Origin: Marivivens sp. LCG002
GTDB taxonomy: Bacteria > Pseudomonadota > Alphaproteobacteria > Rhodobacterales > Rhodobacteraceae
DNA: 64,000 nucleotides
Reading direction: 5' to 3'
Assembly: GCF_030264275.1 (NCBI RefSeq)
Contig: NZ_CP127165.1
Span: 980,001-1,044,000, forward strand
Below, piece by piece: positions 38,709 to 47,775 of this stretch. The notes beneath the pieces are model-generated. The model was not told the origin of the DNA, ran no database searches, and saw only the letters and a list, made by a program, of their open reading frames with translations. How positions within the stretch are numbered: the first letter of the stretch is position 1; every line of letters starts with the position of its first letter. The translations under genes and the position numbers were made by a program.

Positions 38709-39236
38709 ATGACTGAAGTGTTAAGTGAAGACCGCCTGTTGCAAGGGCGTGTCAAATGGTTCGACACCGCCAAAGGTTTCGGATTTGTGGTCTCTGACGA
38801 CGGAGGGCCGGACATTCTGCTACACGCAAATGTTCTGCGCAATTTCGGCCAGAGCACTATTGCAGACGGATCCTTGATCCAGCTGCGTGCCCAAAAGACC
38901 GAGCGCGGAATTCAGGCCACCGAAGTGGTCGAGATCACCCCGCCCGAAGGTCCAAGCGTGACCCCGCTTGCCGATCTTGCAGAAGTCGATCCGGCAGAAC
39001 TTGCCGCCGCCAAATTGCAGCCGGCGCGCGTCAAATGGTTCGACAAAGGCAAAGGCTTCGGCTTTGCGAATGTCTTCGGCTCGCCCGAGGATGTTTTCGT
39101 TCACATTGAAGTGTTGCGGCGTTCCGGTCTTGCAGACCTCTTGCCCGGAGAGGCAATCGGTATCAAAGTGCTTGACGGAAAACGCGGCAAGATGGCCGCC
39201 GAGGTGTTGGTCTGGGAAAGCGCAAACTCTCTTTGA
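38709..39236 (+). CDS. Cold-shock protein with two CSD domains
   Basis: A 175-residue protein with two cold-shock domains: residues about 11-75 (GRVKWFDTAKGFGFV) and 105-172 (ARVKWFDKGKGFGFA), each carrying an RNP1 motif. The linker is acidic. This double arrangement is common in alphaproteobacteria and would bind single-stranded nucleic acid, acting as an RNA chaperone. The second domain's RNP2 region (EDVFVHIEVL) is better conserved than the first (PDILLHANVL). The 118-bp leader holds a small hairpin at 38593-38607. Its TGA overlaps the TTG start of the next gene. Confidence 0.92.
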   Translation: MTEVLSEDRLLQGRVKWFDTAKGFGFVVSDDGGPDILLHANVLRNFGQSTIADGSLIQLRAQKTERGIQATEVVEITPPEGPSVTPLADLAEVDPAELAAAKLQPARVKWFDKGKGFGFANVFGSPEDVFVHIEVLRRSGLADLLPGEAIGIKVLDGKRGKMAAEVLVWESANSL

Positions 39237-39694
39237 TCGCAGGCTTTGTCCTTGCGCTAATCGGCGCAGGGTCGGGTGCTTTCGCGCAATGTGCGCCTGA
39301 CCAGGTTCTTGTCAAAGGGGACTTCGGGCAGGCGCGCTTTTCCGTCGATCTTGCCGATTCAGGCGAAGAACGCGCCAAAGGTCTTATGTATGTCGAAACC
39401 ATGCCGACCATGTCGGGCATGCTTTTCGTTTATGACGCCCCGCAACACGCTACCTTCTGGATGCGCAACACGCTGATCCCTCTCGATATGATTTTCATGG
39501 ACCAGACGGGAACGATCACGCACATCCATCCGAACGCCAAACCGCTGGATGAAACGATCATCGACGGCGGGCAGGGCGTGCTCTTTGTGCTCGAGATCAA
39601 CGGGGGCTTGGCCAAGCGTCTCGGCCTCAAGGTCGGCGACGTGCTCCAGCATCCGTCTATCGGTGAAAAAGCTGCCTTCCCCTGTGACGGTTAG
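39233..39694 (+). CDS. DUF192 family exported protein
   Basis: A 153-residue protein with a signal peptide (MIAGFVLALIGAGSGAFAQ) and a DUF192 domain: RAKGLMYVETMP, ATFWMRNTLIPLDMIFMD and the C-terminal GLKVGDVLQHP. Periplasmic location is likely; the family's function is unknown. The frame starts at TTG 39233, overlapping the cold-shock gene's TGA (TTGA), with no better ATG, so translation probably depends on coupling. It is followed by tRNA-Pro after 41 bp. Confidence 0.85.
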   Translation: MIAGFVLALIGAGSGAFAQCAPDQVLVKGDFGQARFSVDLADSGEERAKGLMYVETMPTMSGMLFVYDAPQHATFWMRNTLIPLDMIFMDQTGTITHIHPNAKPLDETIIDGGQGVLFVLEINGGLAKRLGLKVGDVLQHPSIGEKAAFPCDG

Positions 39695-39735
39695 GGGTTT
39701 TCAAATCCGAAACGAACGCGTAGAGACGCACAAGT

Positions 39736-39812
39736 CGGGGCGTAGCGCAGCCTGGTAGCGCGACGGTTTTGGGTACCGTAGGTCGTAGGTTCGAATCCTA
39801 TCGCCCCGACCA
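39736..39812 (+). tRNA. tRNA-Pro (anticodon UGG)
   Basis: A 77-nt cloverleaf with acceptor CGGGGCG/CGCCCCG, discriminator A and an encoded CCA end. The anticodon stem ACGGT/ACCGT encloses loop TTTGGGT with anticodon TGG at 39770-39772, and the T loop reads GGTTCGAATCC. It reads CCN proline codons, chiefly CCA. Confidence 0.97.
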
Positions 39813-39819
39813 CTCTCTC

Positions 39820-41682
39820 TCAGATTAAAGCGTCATACATCTCGCGGATTTCGGGAATAGAGAGCGCTGTTGCGATGCGCTCCTGATGCCACGCAACGGC
39901 CTTGTCATGGAGGTCCTTGAGCACAGGATCGGACAGCAATTCGTCGTAAATCTCGCGCACCCGCGGGAGGAGGCTCTGGATCGAGGTGTCCTCTTCTTCA
40001 TTGCGGTTCATACGGTCCCAATAGTCGCGATTGCGGTCGATCCCGCCGTGCACTGTGCCCTTGAGGGATTTCAAAAGGAAACTCTCGCGCGAGCGGACGG
40101 CATAGTGGTTCAGCTGCCCCAGATCATAGCCGACGCAATCGGGACCGCTCCGCCAACCGCCCTTGGTTTGTTCATGATAGCGTGCGGGCATTTCCTGACC
40201 CGAGCCGTTGACCCAAAGAACATTGGACCAATCCGCACCCAGAGGAATGAGCGGACGATGCGTGCCGAGCCGCTCCACGCGATCGGTGCGGAACAGCGAC
40301 TTGAAACCCCATGCCTGAGCGGGACGGGGGCAATGATAGGGCGCGGCTTTCCGGAATTGCTCGGTCAGAAAGGCGTTGCTGAACGTTTCGACGCCCCCAT
40401 TGCCGAAGAGCCTCCAAGTCAGCGAGATAATGTCGCTCCCTTCCGGCGCGGCTCTGACCAGATCGCGGATGCTTTTGTCGCCCGCATGCACATTGGTGAA
40501 CTCGTCCACGTCAAGGATCATAGCCCAGTCGTGACGGGCAAAGACCTCTTCCTTGAATGCCTTGCGAAACGCGCGGATCTGGTAGGAGGCGCGCTGCCCG
40601 TCCTGACGGGTGTTGTCGCGGTGGGTGACGAGCCCCGATTGCGCGAGCCGTTCAAGGATAAGATCGGTGCCGTCGCTGCAATCGTTTGTATAGACAAGGA
40701 AATGATCGAACCCGATGGCTTTGTGAAAGGCGATCCATTCTGGGATAAAGACGCCTTCGTCTTTCATGCAGGTGATGGCGATAAAGCGCTCGTCAGAGGG
40801 GTCCTTGCGGGCGGGCTTGTCACGCTTGGACGTCTGGACCACCACGGGGGCAACCCGTTCTTCGTTGGGGAGGGGGGCGTCGCGGCTATCAAGGCCGTGA
40901 CGTTCGAGCAGCTTGGCGATCAATGAGCCTTGGGGTGCAAGTCCTTCGTGCCGCCGCGAGATCATCCGCCGCATCCGGCTGCCGTAGAAATGGATCGACG
41001 TGGTTTCGGGGCCGAAATCCTCGGGCGAGAGGTGATCGGGCCAAAGCATCTTGCCGCGCTCTTCGAAACTGACGGGGTAAAGCACCTCTTGCGGTAAAGC
41101 GTGCTCGATTTCCCCCGTTTTCATGAGGTAATAGCTCACCGCCGTAGGCCCCCAGACGCCCCAAGGCATCTGGGACACATGGAGAGGGTCCCCCGCTTCC
41201 TTGCGGGCGAGCAATTCCATCTTTTGCCTGTCGTTGAACCAATCGGGGATCGGATATTCGGTGTTCGTCGCAGCAAGCAGTGCCTTGAGCGTTTCGCTCT
41301 GGGACGGAAAGGCGAGAACGCCGCTGGCGATGCTGTTCTCGGCCTGAAAGGCGTAATAATGCCCGTTTTCAGGCATCCACGGGCGAAGACAATAGGCATC
41401 CGTATCGGCCCAGATGATCCCCGGCAACAGATCAAGCATTCGAAGGCGGAACAGATCGGCATGAAGCGCAAGGCTGTCGTTGCGCTCGTATTTGAGAAAC
41501 GGCGGTCCCTCGAGGATATCGCGCGCATCCTGAAGATCGACCCCCTCGGGCGCGTTGCCGACATCTCCATAGGTAAAGAGATGCACAGGATGGCCCGCAT
41601 CGACAAAGGATTTGATGCACAGGATTTCGAGGAAACTGAGATCGCCGCCGATCCAGAGCATTCCGATATGTGGTAGAACCAT
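39820..41682 (-). CDS. Two-domain glycosyltransferase (sugar-DXD domain plus Glyco_tranf_2_4-like domain)
   Basis: A 620-residue cytosolic protein that appears to join two glycosyltransferases. The N-terminal part (about 1-270) starts MVLPHIGMLWIGGDLSFLEILC and carries a DXD-like ADTDAYCLRPW, resembling the alpha-1,4-glycosyltransferase/Gly_transf_sug group. The C-terminal part (about 300-590) carries ITCMKDEGVFIPEWIAFHK, YTNDCSDGTD and the metal motif LDVDEF, typical of the DUF4422/Glyco_tranf_2_4 group. I chose ATG 41682 because GAGG is well spaced and the fold begins there; upstream codons look non-coding. The acceptor is probably a surface polysaccharide or lipid. It is convergent with tRNA-Pro, 7 bp from its end, and monocistronic. 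Confidence 0.82.
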   Translation of the reverse strand: MVLPHIGMLWIGGDLSFLEILCIKSFVDAGHPVHLFTYGDVGNAPEGVDLQDARDILEGPPFLKYERNDSLALHADLFRLRMLDLLPGIIWADTDAYCLRPWMPENGHYYAFQAENSIASGVLAFPSQSETLKALLAATNTEYPIPDWFNDRQKMELLARKEAGDPLHVSQMPWGVWGPTAVSYYLMKTGEIEHALPQEVLYPVSFEERGKMLWPDHLSPEDFGPETTSIHFYGSRMRRMISRRHEGLAPQGSLIAKLLERHGLDSRDAPLPNEERVAPVVVQTSKRDKPARKDPSDERFIAITCMKDEGVFIPEWIAFHKAIGFDHFLVYTNDCSDGTDLILERLAQSGLVTHRDNTRQDGQRASYQIRAFRKAFKEEVFARHDWAMILDVDEFTNVHAGDKSIRDLVRAAPEGSDIISLTWRLFGNGGVETFSNAFLTEQFRKAAPYHCPRPAQAWGFKSLFRTDRVERLGTHRPLIPLGADWSNVLWVNGSGQEMPARYHEQTKGGWRSGPDCVGYDLGQLNHYAVRSRESFLLKSLKGTVHGGIDRNRDYWDRMNRNEEEDTSIQSLLPRVREIYDELLSDPVLKDLHDKAVAWHQERIATALSIPEIREMYDALI

Positions 41683-42449
41683 CTCGCGCCTCAAGTCTTC
41701 GCCACTTTGATGTGGTCTTCGCTTCGGTTGATAGCACAAGGCGCCTCGGGTGTCGTCCCTCTCGCGCGGCTGGATGCACAAAACTTGGGAGTGTGATTCT
41801 TTTGGCCCGATGAGGTGTCGCAAATCGGTTTGCAACTCTGGGGTGTGAGTGGCAAACAGAGCAGCAGATCAAAACTCTTATTGTTCTAGATACTTAGCCA
41901 TCGCTCGTCGAGCGAGGGCGCGGGTGCGCCGCTTGCTCTCAAAGGGACACAGGCAGTAGGGGAGCGCAAAAAAAAATTCCACCTGCTGATTTTGCCTAAA
42001 CTTTCATCACTGCCGAGCCGTATGCTTAGGGTATAGGTTGTATCGACTGCAATCTGGGGTTCTAAACGGCTTGGACTAAAGGCGTTTCTCGGATGGAGCT
42101 ATTCGTCCCCAAAGTATAGCGCTGTGCATAAGTCTGCGGATGAATCGGTGGATGCTGCGACGGAATGTCGGTCAAGCGGCAATCTGCTATATTTCGTCAA
42201 AAAAGAAAGTTGACCTACTAGCCATTGATTGCCACTTTGTGCGTGCCGATGGGGTTGCCACTAGATGTAGTGAGCATCGGTTAGGGACAAAACTTGGATT
42301 TTCAGGCCGAAAGGCGAGACGAACGCTCTTGAGCGGACGACCTTTTTGTCCCTGACCTCGGGTCGGTTGTGTAGGGGCTGCGCGGACTGCGCTGCAAAGT
42401 TGAACATCAAGGGCTGCTTCAGACGGTCCGCTACAGGGGCATAGGTCGA
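41683..42449. other. 767-bp non-coding region between the glycosyltransferase and nrdJ
   Basis: No convincing gene on either strand; the 71-codon frame at 42140-42355 has no family features and runs through the RNA fold. Structures seen are a GCAAA/TTTGC hairpin (41820-41833) near the glycosyltransferase promoter, TCGCTC/GAGCGA (41902-41916), GGCGC/GCGCC immediately after it, and an A9 run at about 41970. The right third holds the structured nrdJ leader. I found no cobalamin-box (GCCACTG with the usual core) and no clear NrdR box. Confidence 0.6.
42259..42364 (+). ncRNA. Predicted structured RNA leader of nrdJ
   Basis: Four nested or adjacent helices: CACTA/TAGTG (42259-42272); a closing 10-bp perfect stem AGGGACAAAA (42283-42292) with TTTTGTCCCT (42344-42353); inside it GCC-GAAA-GGC (42306-42315) and CGCTC/GAGCG (42324-42335), making a three-way junction; then GACC/GGTC (42354-42364). 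The nrdJ start is 85 bp downstream. The long perfect closing stem with a GNRA tetraloop is unlikely by chance in an intergenic region. The ligand or purpose is unknown. Confidence 0.5.
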
Positions 42450-45400
42450 ATGAAAATCGAACGGCTTTTTACTCAATCCGGTCAAGACGCTTACGCGAGC
42501 ATCGAGTTCAAATCTGCGACTTCCGAAATTCGCAATCCTGACGGCACGATCGTCTTCAAGCTCGACAATTGTGAAATCCCGTCCAAGTGGAGTCAGGTTG
42601 CGAGCGACGTGATCGCACAGAAATACTTCCGCAAGGCGGGCGTTCCTTCGGCTCTCAAGCGCGTCAAGGAAAAGGGCGTGCCTGAATTTCTCTGGCGTTC
42701 GGTGCCTGCCGATGGCGCCGAGATGGGCGGCGAAACCTCTGCCAAGCAGGTGTTCGACCGTCTCGCAGGAGCGTGGGCCTATTGGGGCTGGAAGGGTGGC
42801 TATTTCACCACCGAGGAAGACGCGCGCGCCTATTTCGACGAAATGCGCTATATGCTCGCGACGCAGCGCGCCGCGCCGAACTCGCCGCAGTGGTTCAACA
42901 CGGGTCTGCATTGGGCTTACGGCATCGACGGCCCTGCGCAAGGGCACCACTATGTGGACCACGAAACGGGCGTTCTGACCAAATCCAAGTCCTCGTATGA
43001 ACACCCCCAGCCGCATGCCTGCTTCATCCAGTCCGTTGCCGATGACCTCGTGAACGAAGGCGGCATCATGGACCTGTGGGTCCGCGAAGCGCGTCTCTTC
43101 AAATACGGCTCGGGCACGGGCACCAACTTCTCGTCGCTGCGCGGCGAGGGCGAAAAGCTTTCGGGTGGCGGTAAATCGTCGGGCCTTATGGGGTTCCTCA
43201 AGATCGGTGACCGTGCAGCGGGCGCGATCAAGTCGGGCGGCACCACGCGCCGCGCGGCCAAGATGGTTATCGTCGATGCGGATCACCCCGATATCGAGGA
43301 ATTCATCAACTGGAAGGTCATCGAAGAGCAAAAGGTCGCTTCGATCGTGGCCGGCTCCAAGATGCACGAGCAGAAGCTCAACGGTATTTTTGCCGCGATC
43401 AAGGCTTGGGACGGCGCAGAGGCCGATGCTTATGACCCCAAGGTGAACGAGGGTCTGAAAACCGCGATCCGCGAAGCCAAAAAGGTTGCGATCCCCGAGA
43501 CCTATATCAAGCGCGTGCTCGACTATGCCAAGCAGGGTCACACGAGCATCGAATTCCCGACCTACAACACCGATTGGGACAGCGAAGCCTATTCGAGCGT
43601 GTCGGGCCAGAACTCGAACAACTCGATCCGTGTTACCGATGGCTTCCTCAAAGCGGTGCGCGAGGATGCGGACTGGAACCTCATCAACCGCAAGGACGGC
43701 ACCGTCGCCAAGACCATCAAGGCGCGCGATCTGTGGGATCAGGTCGGCCACGCCGCTTGGGCCTGTGCCGATCCGGGCATCCAGTTCCACGACACCGTCA
43801 ATGCATGGCACACCTGCCCCGAAGACGGCTCGATCCGTGGCTCCAACCCGTGCTCGGAATATATGTTCCTTGACGATACGGCTTGTAACCTCGCTTCGAT
43901 GAACCTGTTGACCTTCTACAAGGACGGTCAGTTCCAGGTCGAAGAATACATGCATGCCACGCGCCTTTGGACCGTGACGCTGGAAATCTCGGTGATGATG
44001 GCGCAGTTCCCCTCCAAGGAAATCGCGCAGCTTTCCTATGACTTCCGCACCCTCGGTCTTGGCTATGCCAACATCGGCGGTTTGCTGATGAACATGGGCT
44101 TCGGCTATGACAGCGACGAAGGCCGCGCACTTGGTGGGGCTTTGACTGCGATCATGACGGGCGTGTCCTATGCGACTTCGGCCGAGATGGCGGGCGAACT
44201 CGGTGCCTTCTCGGGCTATGCCCGCAACAAAGAGCACATGCTCCGCGTCATTCGCAACCACCGCAACGCCGCCTATGGCAACTCGGACGGTTACGAGGCG
44301 CTCGAAGTCAAGCCCGTGCCGCTCGATCACGCAAATTGCCCCGACCAGCGTCTTGTCGCTCTGGCGAAAACCGCTTGGGACGAAGCGCTCGCCCTTGGGG
44401 AAAAGCACGGCTACCGCAATGCTCAGGTGTCGGTGATCGCCCCGACGGGCACCATCGGTCTTGTGATGGATTGTGACACCACAGGCATCGAACCCGATTT
44501 CGCACTCGTCAAGTTCAAGAAACTTGCGGGCGGCGGTTACTTCAAGATCATCAACCAGTCGGTGCCTGCCGCCTTGACCAAGCTTGGCTATAGCCCCGCT
44601 CAGGTCGAAGAGATTGTGGCCTATGCGGTCGGTCATGGCTCGCTCGGTCAGGCTCCCGGCATCAACCACACCTCGCTCATCGGCAACGGCTTCGGTCCGG
44701 CGGAAATCAAAAAGGTCGAGTCCGCGCTCAAGTCCGCCTTCGATATCCGCTTCGTCTTCAATCAATGGACGCTCGGCGAGGATTTCTGCAAGAACACGCT
44801 CGGCATTCCCGCTGCGAAACTTGTCGACCCGAGCTTCGATCTTCTGCGTCACCTCGGCTATTCCAAGGCCGAAATCGACGCCGCCAACGACCATGTTTGC
44901 GGCACGATGACGCTCGAAGGGGCGCCGCACCTCAAGGACGAGCATCTGAATGTCTTCGACTGCGCCAACCCCTGTGGCAAGAAGGGCAAGCGCTTCCTCT
45001 CGGTCAACAGCCATATCACCATGATGGCCGCGGCCCAGTCCTTTATCTCGGGTGCGATTTCCAAGACGATCAACATGCCCAATGATGCGACAATCGAGGA
45101 TTGCCAAAAGGCCTATGAACTGAGCTGGTCGCTCGGGATCAAGGCGAATGCGCTCTACCGCGACGGCTCCAAGCTGTCCCAGCCTCTTGCTGCCGCTCTG
45201 GTCGAGGATGACGACGAAGCCGCCGAAGTGCTCGCCACGGGCAACCCGCAGGAAAAGGCCGCCGTGCTTGCCGAGAAGGTGATCGAAAAGATCGTCATCA
45301 AGGAAGCCGTGCGTTCGCACCGCGAAAAGATGCCCGAGCGCCGCAAAGGCTATACTCAAAAGGCGGTCGTCGGTGGTCACAAGGTCTATCTTCGCACGGG

Positions 45401-46103
45401 TGAATACGGCGATGGCCGTCTGGGCGAGATCTTCCTTGATATGCACAAGGAAGGCGCAGGCTTTCGCGCAATGATGAACAACTTCGCCATCGCGGTGTCG
45501 GTCGGTCTTCAGTATGGCGTGCCGCTTGAGGAGTTCGTCGATGCCTTTACCTTCACTAAGTTCGAACCCGCGGGCATGGTGCAGGGCAACGACTCGATCA
45601 AACAAGCAACGTCGATCCTCGACTACATCTTCCGCGAATTGGCCGTGTCTTACCTTGACCGCACCGATCTTGCGCATGTGAAGCCGTCGGGCGCGTCTTT
45701 CGACGACCTGCACAAAGAGGATCAGGCAACCAACGTCGCCCAGCCGAGCGAGAGCGCCGCGACCAAGTCGCTCGAAGTGCTCAAGCAGATCTCTTCGACG
45801 GGCTATCTGCGCAAGCGTCTGCCCCAAGAGCTGATGGTGCTTCAGGGCGGAGCAGGGGGCAGCGTTGCCTTCGGATCGGCGGCAACGGCCGAGGTGATCG
45901 AAACCGTTGTGCCCACGACGGCCGTCTCGCAAATGGCCTCGACCGCAGTCGCCAGCGGCACGGTCAGCCTCTCGGCCCGCGACAAGGCCAAGATGCAGGG
46001 CTATGAGGGTGATCCTTGCGGGGAATGCGGCAACTACACGCTCGTGCGCAACGGCACCTGCATGAAGTGCAACACCTGCGGCGGCACGAGCGGTTGCAGC
46101 TGA
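42450..46103 (+). CDS. nrdJ: Adenosylcobalamin-dependent (class II) ribonucleoside-diphosphate reductase
   Basis: Class II RNR of 1217 residues that makes deoxynucleotides using a B12-derived radical, with or without oxygen. The central ten-stranded barrel shows the first redox Cys in PHACFIQS, the active-site NPCSE (about residue 466) with CNLASMNL, and the phosphate-binding PTGTIG. A TSCPD-type domain lies near 970-1080 ([21 protein letters not shown]). The C-terminal tail ends in a CxxC zinc-ribbon-like cluster ([17 protein letters not shown]), which probably reduces the active-site disulfide. AGG lies five bases before the ATG. A 1223-codon open frame on the opposite strand is a composition shadow. 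Confidence 0.97.
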   Translation: MKIERLFTQSGQDAYASIEFKSATSEIRNPDGTIVFKLDNCEIPSKWSQVASDVIAQKYFRKAGVPSALKRVKEKGVPEFLWRSVPADGAEMGGETSAKQVFDRLAGAWAYWGWKGGYFTTEEDARAYFDEMRYMLATQRAAPNSPQWFNTGLHWAYGIDGPAQGHHYVDHETGVLTKSKSSYEHPQPHACFIQSVADDLVNEGGIMDLWVREARLFKYGSGTGTNFSSLRGEGEKLSGGGKSSGLMGFLKIGDRAAGAIKSGGTTRRAAKMVIVDADHPDIEEFINWKVIEEQKVASIVAGSKMHEQKLNGIFAAIKAWDGAEADAYDPKVNEGLKTAIREAKKVAIPETYIKRVLDYAKQGHTSIEFPTYNTDWDSEAYSSVSGQNSNNSIRVTDGFLKAVREDADWNLINRKDGTVAKTIKARDLWDQVGHAAWACADPGIQFHDTVNAWHTCPEDGSIRGSNPCSEYMFLDDTACNLASMNLLTFYKDGQFQVEEYMHATRLWTVTLEISVMMAQFPSKEIAQLSYDFRTLGLGYANIGGLLMNMGFGYDSDEGRALGGALTAIMTGVSYATSAEMAGELGAFSGYARNKEHMLRVIRNHRNAAYGNSDGYEALEVKPVPLDHANCPDQRLVALAKTAWDEALALGEKHGYRNAQVSVIAPTGTIGLVMDCDTTGIEPDFALVKFKKLAGGGYFKIINQSVPAALTKLGYSPAQVEEIVAYAVGHGSLGQAPGINHTSLIGNGFGPAEIKKVESALKSAFDIRFVFNQWTLGEDFCKNTLGIPAAKLVDPSFDLLRHLGYSKAEIDAANDHVCGTMTLEGAPHLKDEHLNVFDCANPCGKKGKRFLSVNSHITMMAAAQSFISGAISKTINMPNDATIEDCQKAYELSWSLGIKANALYRDGSKLSQPLAAALVEDDDEAAEVLATGNPQEKAAVLAEKVIEKIVIKEAVRSHREKMPERRKGYTQKAVVGGHKVYLRTGEYGDGRLGEIFLDMHKEGAGFRAMMNNFAIAVSVGLQYGVPLEEFVDAFTFTKFEPAGMVQGNDSIKQATSILDYIFRELAVSYLDRTDLAHVKPSGASFDDLHKEDQATNVAQPSESAATKSLEVLKQISSTGYLRKRLPQELMVLQGGAGGSVAFGSAATAEVIETVVPTTAVSQMASTAVASGTVSLSARDKAKMQGYEGDPCGECGNYTLVRNGTCMKCNTCGGTSGCS

Positions 46104-46198
46104 TGAAATTCAGGGGCGGATGCGTTCGCCCCCGACGCGGATCGGGATACAGGCAATAAACCACCGGGCGGTAAAAAATCCACCCGATCCGTGACACT

Positions 46199-46223
46199 GG
46201 GGGGCCGATTGGCCCCCCTTTTT
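46199..46223 (+). terminator. Intrinsic terminator of nrdJ
   Basis: An 8-bp stem GGGGGGCC/GGCCCCCC with loop GATT followed by TTTTT, 96 bp after the nrdJ stop. An additional GGGGCG/CGCCCC hairpin sits at 46113-46132. Confidence 0.88.
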
Positions 46224-46229
46224 CTTTGC

Positions 46230-47774
46230 CTAGATGGACAGGCTGGCAAGCCAGTCGCGGTGCGATCTTGCCTGTCTTGCGGCGTCTTTCGCTTGCCGCG
46301 TCAGGTGATCCACCGTTTGCCGCGCAAAGTCCCTCAGCTTGGGGTCGGCGGCCATCGCTTTGCGGGCGACCTCTTGCGACAGAAGGCCAAGCCCGTCGAG
46401 AACGGGATAATGGAGCAATTCCTCCACATGGGGTAACCCATCGAGATCATTGCGGAAATCGCTGGCCTTGGGCATTTGCTTTTGCCAATGGGCGACCCTC
46501 TCGCGGGTCTGCGGCTGGATAAAGGTCGTCGCCACATCGCGCCAGAACGGGCTATCGTCGCGCTCGCTTACATAGTGCAAGTTGATGAAATCGCGGAAAT
46601 CGTCGACCTGTCCCGCTATCGCCGCGTTATAGCGCTCTTGTCCCTTGGAGTCGGGCGTGCCGAGCGTCGCCAGATGACGCTTGATGAACAAAAGGAGCGA
46701 TACGATCGTCCCGTGGATCGACGTCGCCTCGAGCGGTTCCAGAAAGCTGGAGGCCAGCCCGAGGGCGAGGACATTGCCCTTCCACACCTCGGAGAGGCGG
46801 CCTGCGTTGATCTTGATGTCGTTGCGCGGCTCGATGGGATGGCCGAGCGCGGTCTCGATCTCGGCCTGCGCCTGATCGGGGGTGACATGGCGGTCGGAAT
46901 AGACATAGCCGCAGCCGATCCGCCCTTGGGTCGGGATCTGCCACATCCAGCCCGACTTTTGCGCCCAAGCGAGCGTATAGGCGGGAAGTTCCTCGCCCTC
47001 TTTGAGGTCGAGCCAGAAGGGCATCGCACGATTGACGGGGAGCACGTCACCATAACCGACCCAACTCGCGCCCATAGCGCCGGCGATGAGCGAGCGGCGA
47101 AATCCGGTGCAGTCGATAAAGAAATCCGCCGAGAATGTCTGACCGTTATCAAGCCGTAGCGCCGTAATATCGCCCGTTTGCGCGTCCCGCTCGGCGCTCT
47201 CGACCAAGGCGTCGAGGGTTTCGATCCCCTCGGCCTTGCTCCGTAGATAGGCGCCCACCTTGGCCTGATCGAAGTGATAGGCGTGGTGAAAGCGGCTGAT
47301 CGGCACATCGCGGCCCCCCGCCTGTGCAACGGGTGCTTTGCCGCCCGCCATCAGTGCCGCAAAGACATGGGGTTCGGTCACCGAGCGGCCTGCCGCCACG
47401 CAAAAGGTGTCGATCCAGGCGCCGCCGTTCGGCACGCGGTCTGCCAGTGCATAGGCATCGTCAATCGGCCCGTCATAGGAATGACCCAAGCGCCGCCAGT
47501 CACGGTGCCTGATGCCAAATTTGATCGTGGCATCGGTATTGGCAAGGAAATCGCGCTCGTCGAACCCGAGCGCCTGAAGCACGCCGCCGAAAATCGAGGT
47601 GGTGCCTTCTCCAACCCCGATGGTCGGGATCTTGGAGCTTTCGATCAAGGTCAGCCGAAGCGCGCGCCCAAGGCGTTTCGCTTCGGCCTGCAAAAGATGC
47701 GCAGACAGCCAACCCGCCGTGCCTCCACCGACGATGGCAATGTGCAAGGGGGGCTGGCCGTCTGCTGCGGTCAT
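46230..47774 (-). CDS. Flavin-dependent halogenase (tryptophan-halogenase family)
   Basis: A 514-residue member of the Trp_halogenase family. The FAD motif GGGTAGW is at 16-22, the catalytic Lys is probably Lys85 (ATIKFG, equal to Lys79 of PrnA), the halogenase fingerprint WxWxIP is present as WMWQIP (276-281), and EPLE (346-349) aligns with the catalytic Glu region. All key residues are kept, so halogenation via HOCl/lysine chemistry is feasible; the substrate is unknown and need not be tryptophan. No flavin reductase gene is nearby. It is the last gene of the alpha-galactoside operon, one base after the alpha-galactosidase stop. Similar halogenase-like genes occur in carbohydrate loci of Xanthomonas and Caulobacter relatives, from memory. 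Confidence 0.9.
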   Translation of the reverse strand: MTAADGQPPLHIAIVGGGTAGWLSAHLLQAEAKRLGRALRLTLIESSKIPTIGVGEGTTSIFGGVLQALGFDERDFLANTDATIKFGIRHRDWRRLGHSYDGPIDDAYALADRVPNGGAWIDTFCVAAGRSVTEPHVFAALMAGGKAPVAQAGGRDVPISRFHHAYHFDQAKVGAYLRSKAEGIETLDALVESAERDAQTGDITALRLDNGQTFSADFFIDCTGFRRSLIAGAMGASWVGYGDVLPVNRAMPFWLDLKEGEELPAYTLAWAQKSGWMWQIPTQGRIGCGYVYSDRHVTPDQAQAEIETALGHPIEPRNDIKINAGRLSEVWKGNVLALGLASSFLEPLEATSIHGTIVSLLLFIKRHLATLGTPDSKGQERYNAAIAGQVDDFRDFINLHYVSERDDSPFWRDVATTFIQPQTRERVAHWQKQMPKASDFRNDLDGLPHVEELLHYPVLDGLGLLSQEVARKAMAADPKLRDFARQTVDHLTRQAKDAARQARSHRDWLASLSI

Positions 47775-47775
47775 C

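Noticed and set aside
39736-41682. Genomic island integrated at tRNA-Pro
   Set aside because: No integrase, no repeated tRNA 3' fragment and no clear composition break were seen in the flanks.
41683-41835. N-terminal extension of the glycosyltransferase to 41835
   Set aside because: The extra 51 residues are Arg/Gln-rich and lack fold features, while ATG 41682 has a well-placed GAGG.
41902-41935. Stacked hairpins TCGCTC/GAGCGA and GGCGC/GCGCC as an intrinsic terminator
   Set aside because: No T run follows on either strand at the right place; the nearby A run is on the wrong side for the minus-strand gene.
42140-42355. A 71-codon plus-strand frame upstream of nrdJ
   Set aside because: It runs through the predicted RNA helices, has no family resemblance and an unconvincing start; treated as non-coding leader.
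41990-42449. Possible cobalamin riboswitch before the B12-dependent nrdJ
   Set aside because: GCCACT occurs twice, but the other conserved core elements of the cobalamin riboswitch are not present in order.
42261-45932. A 1223-codon open frame on the minus strand opposite nrdJ
   Set aside because: It is wholly antisense to a strongly conserved RNR, has low-complexity His/Arg/Val/Gly composition typical of GC-rich shadow frames and shows no family motifs.
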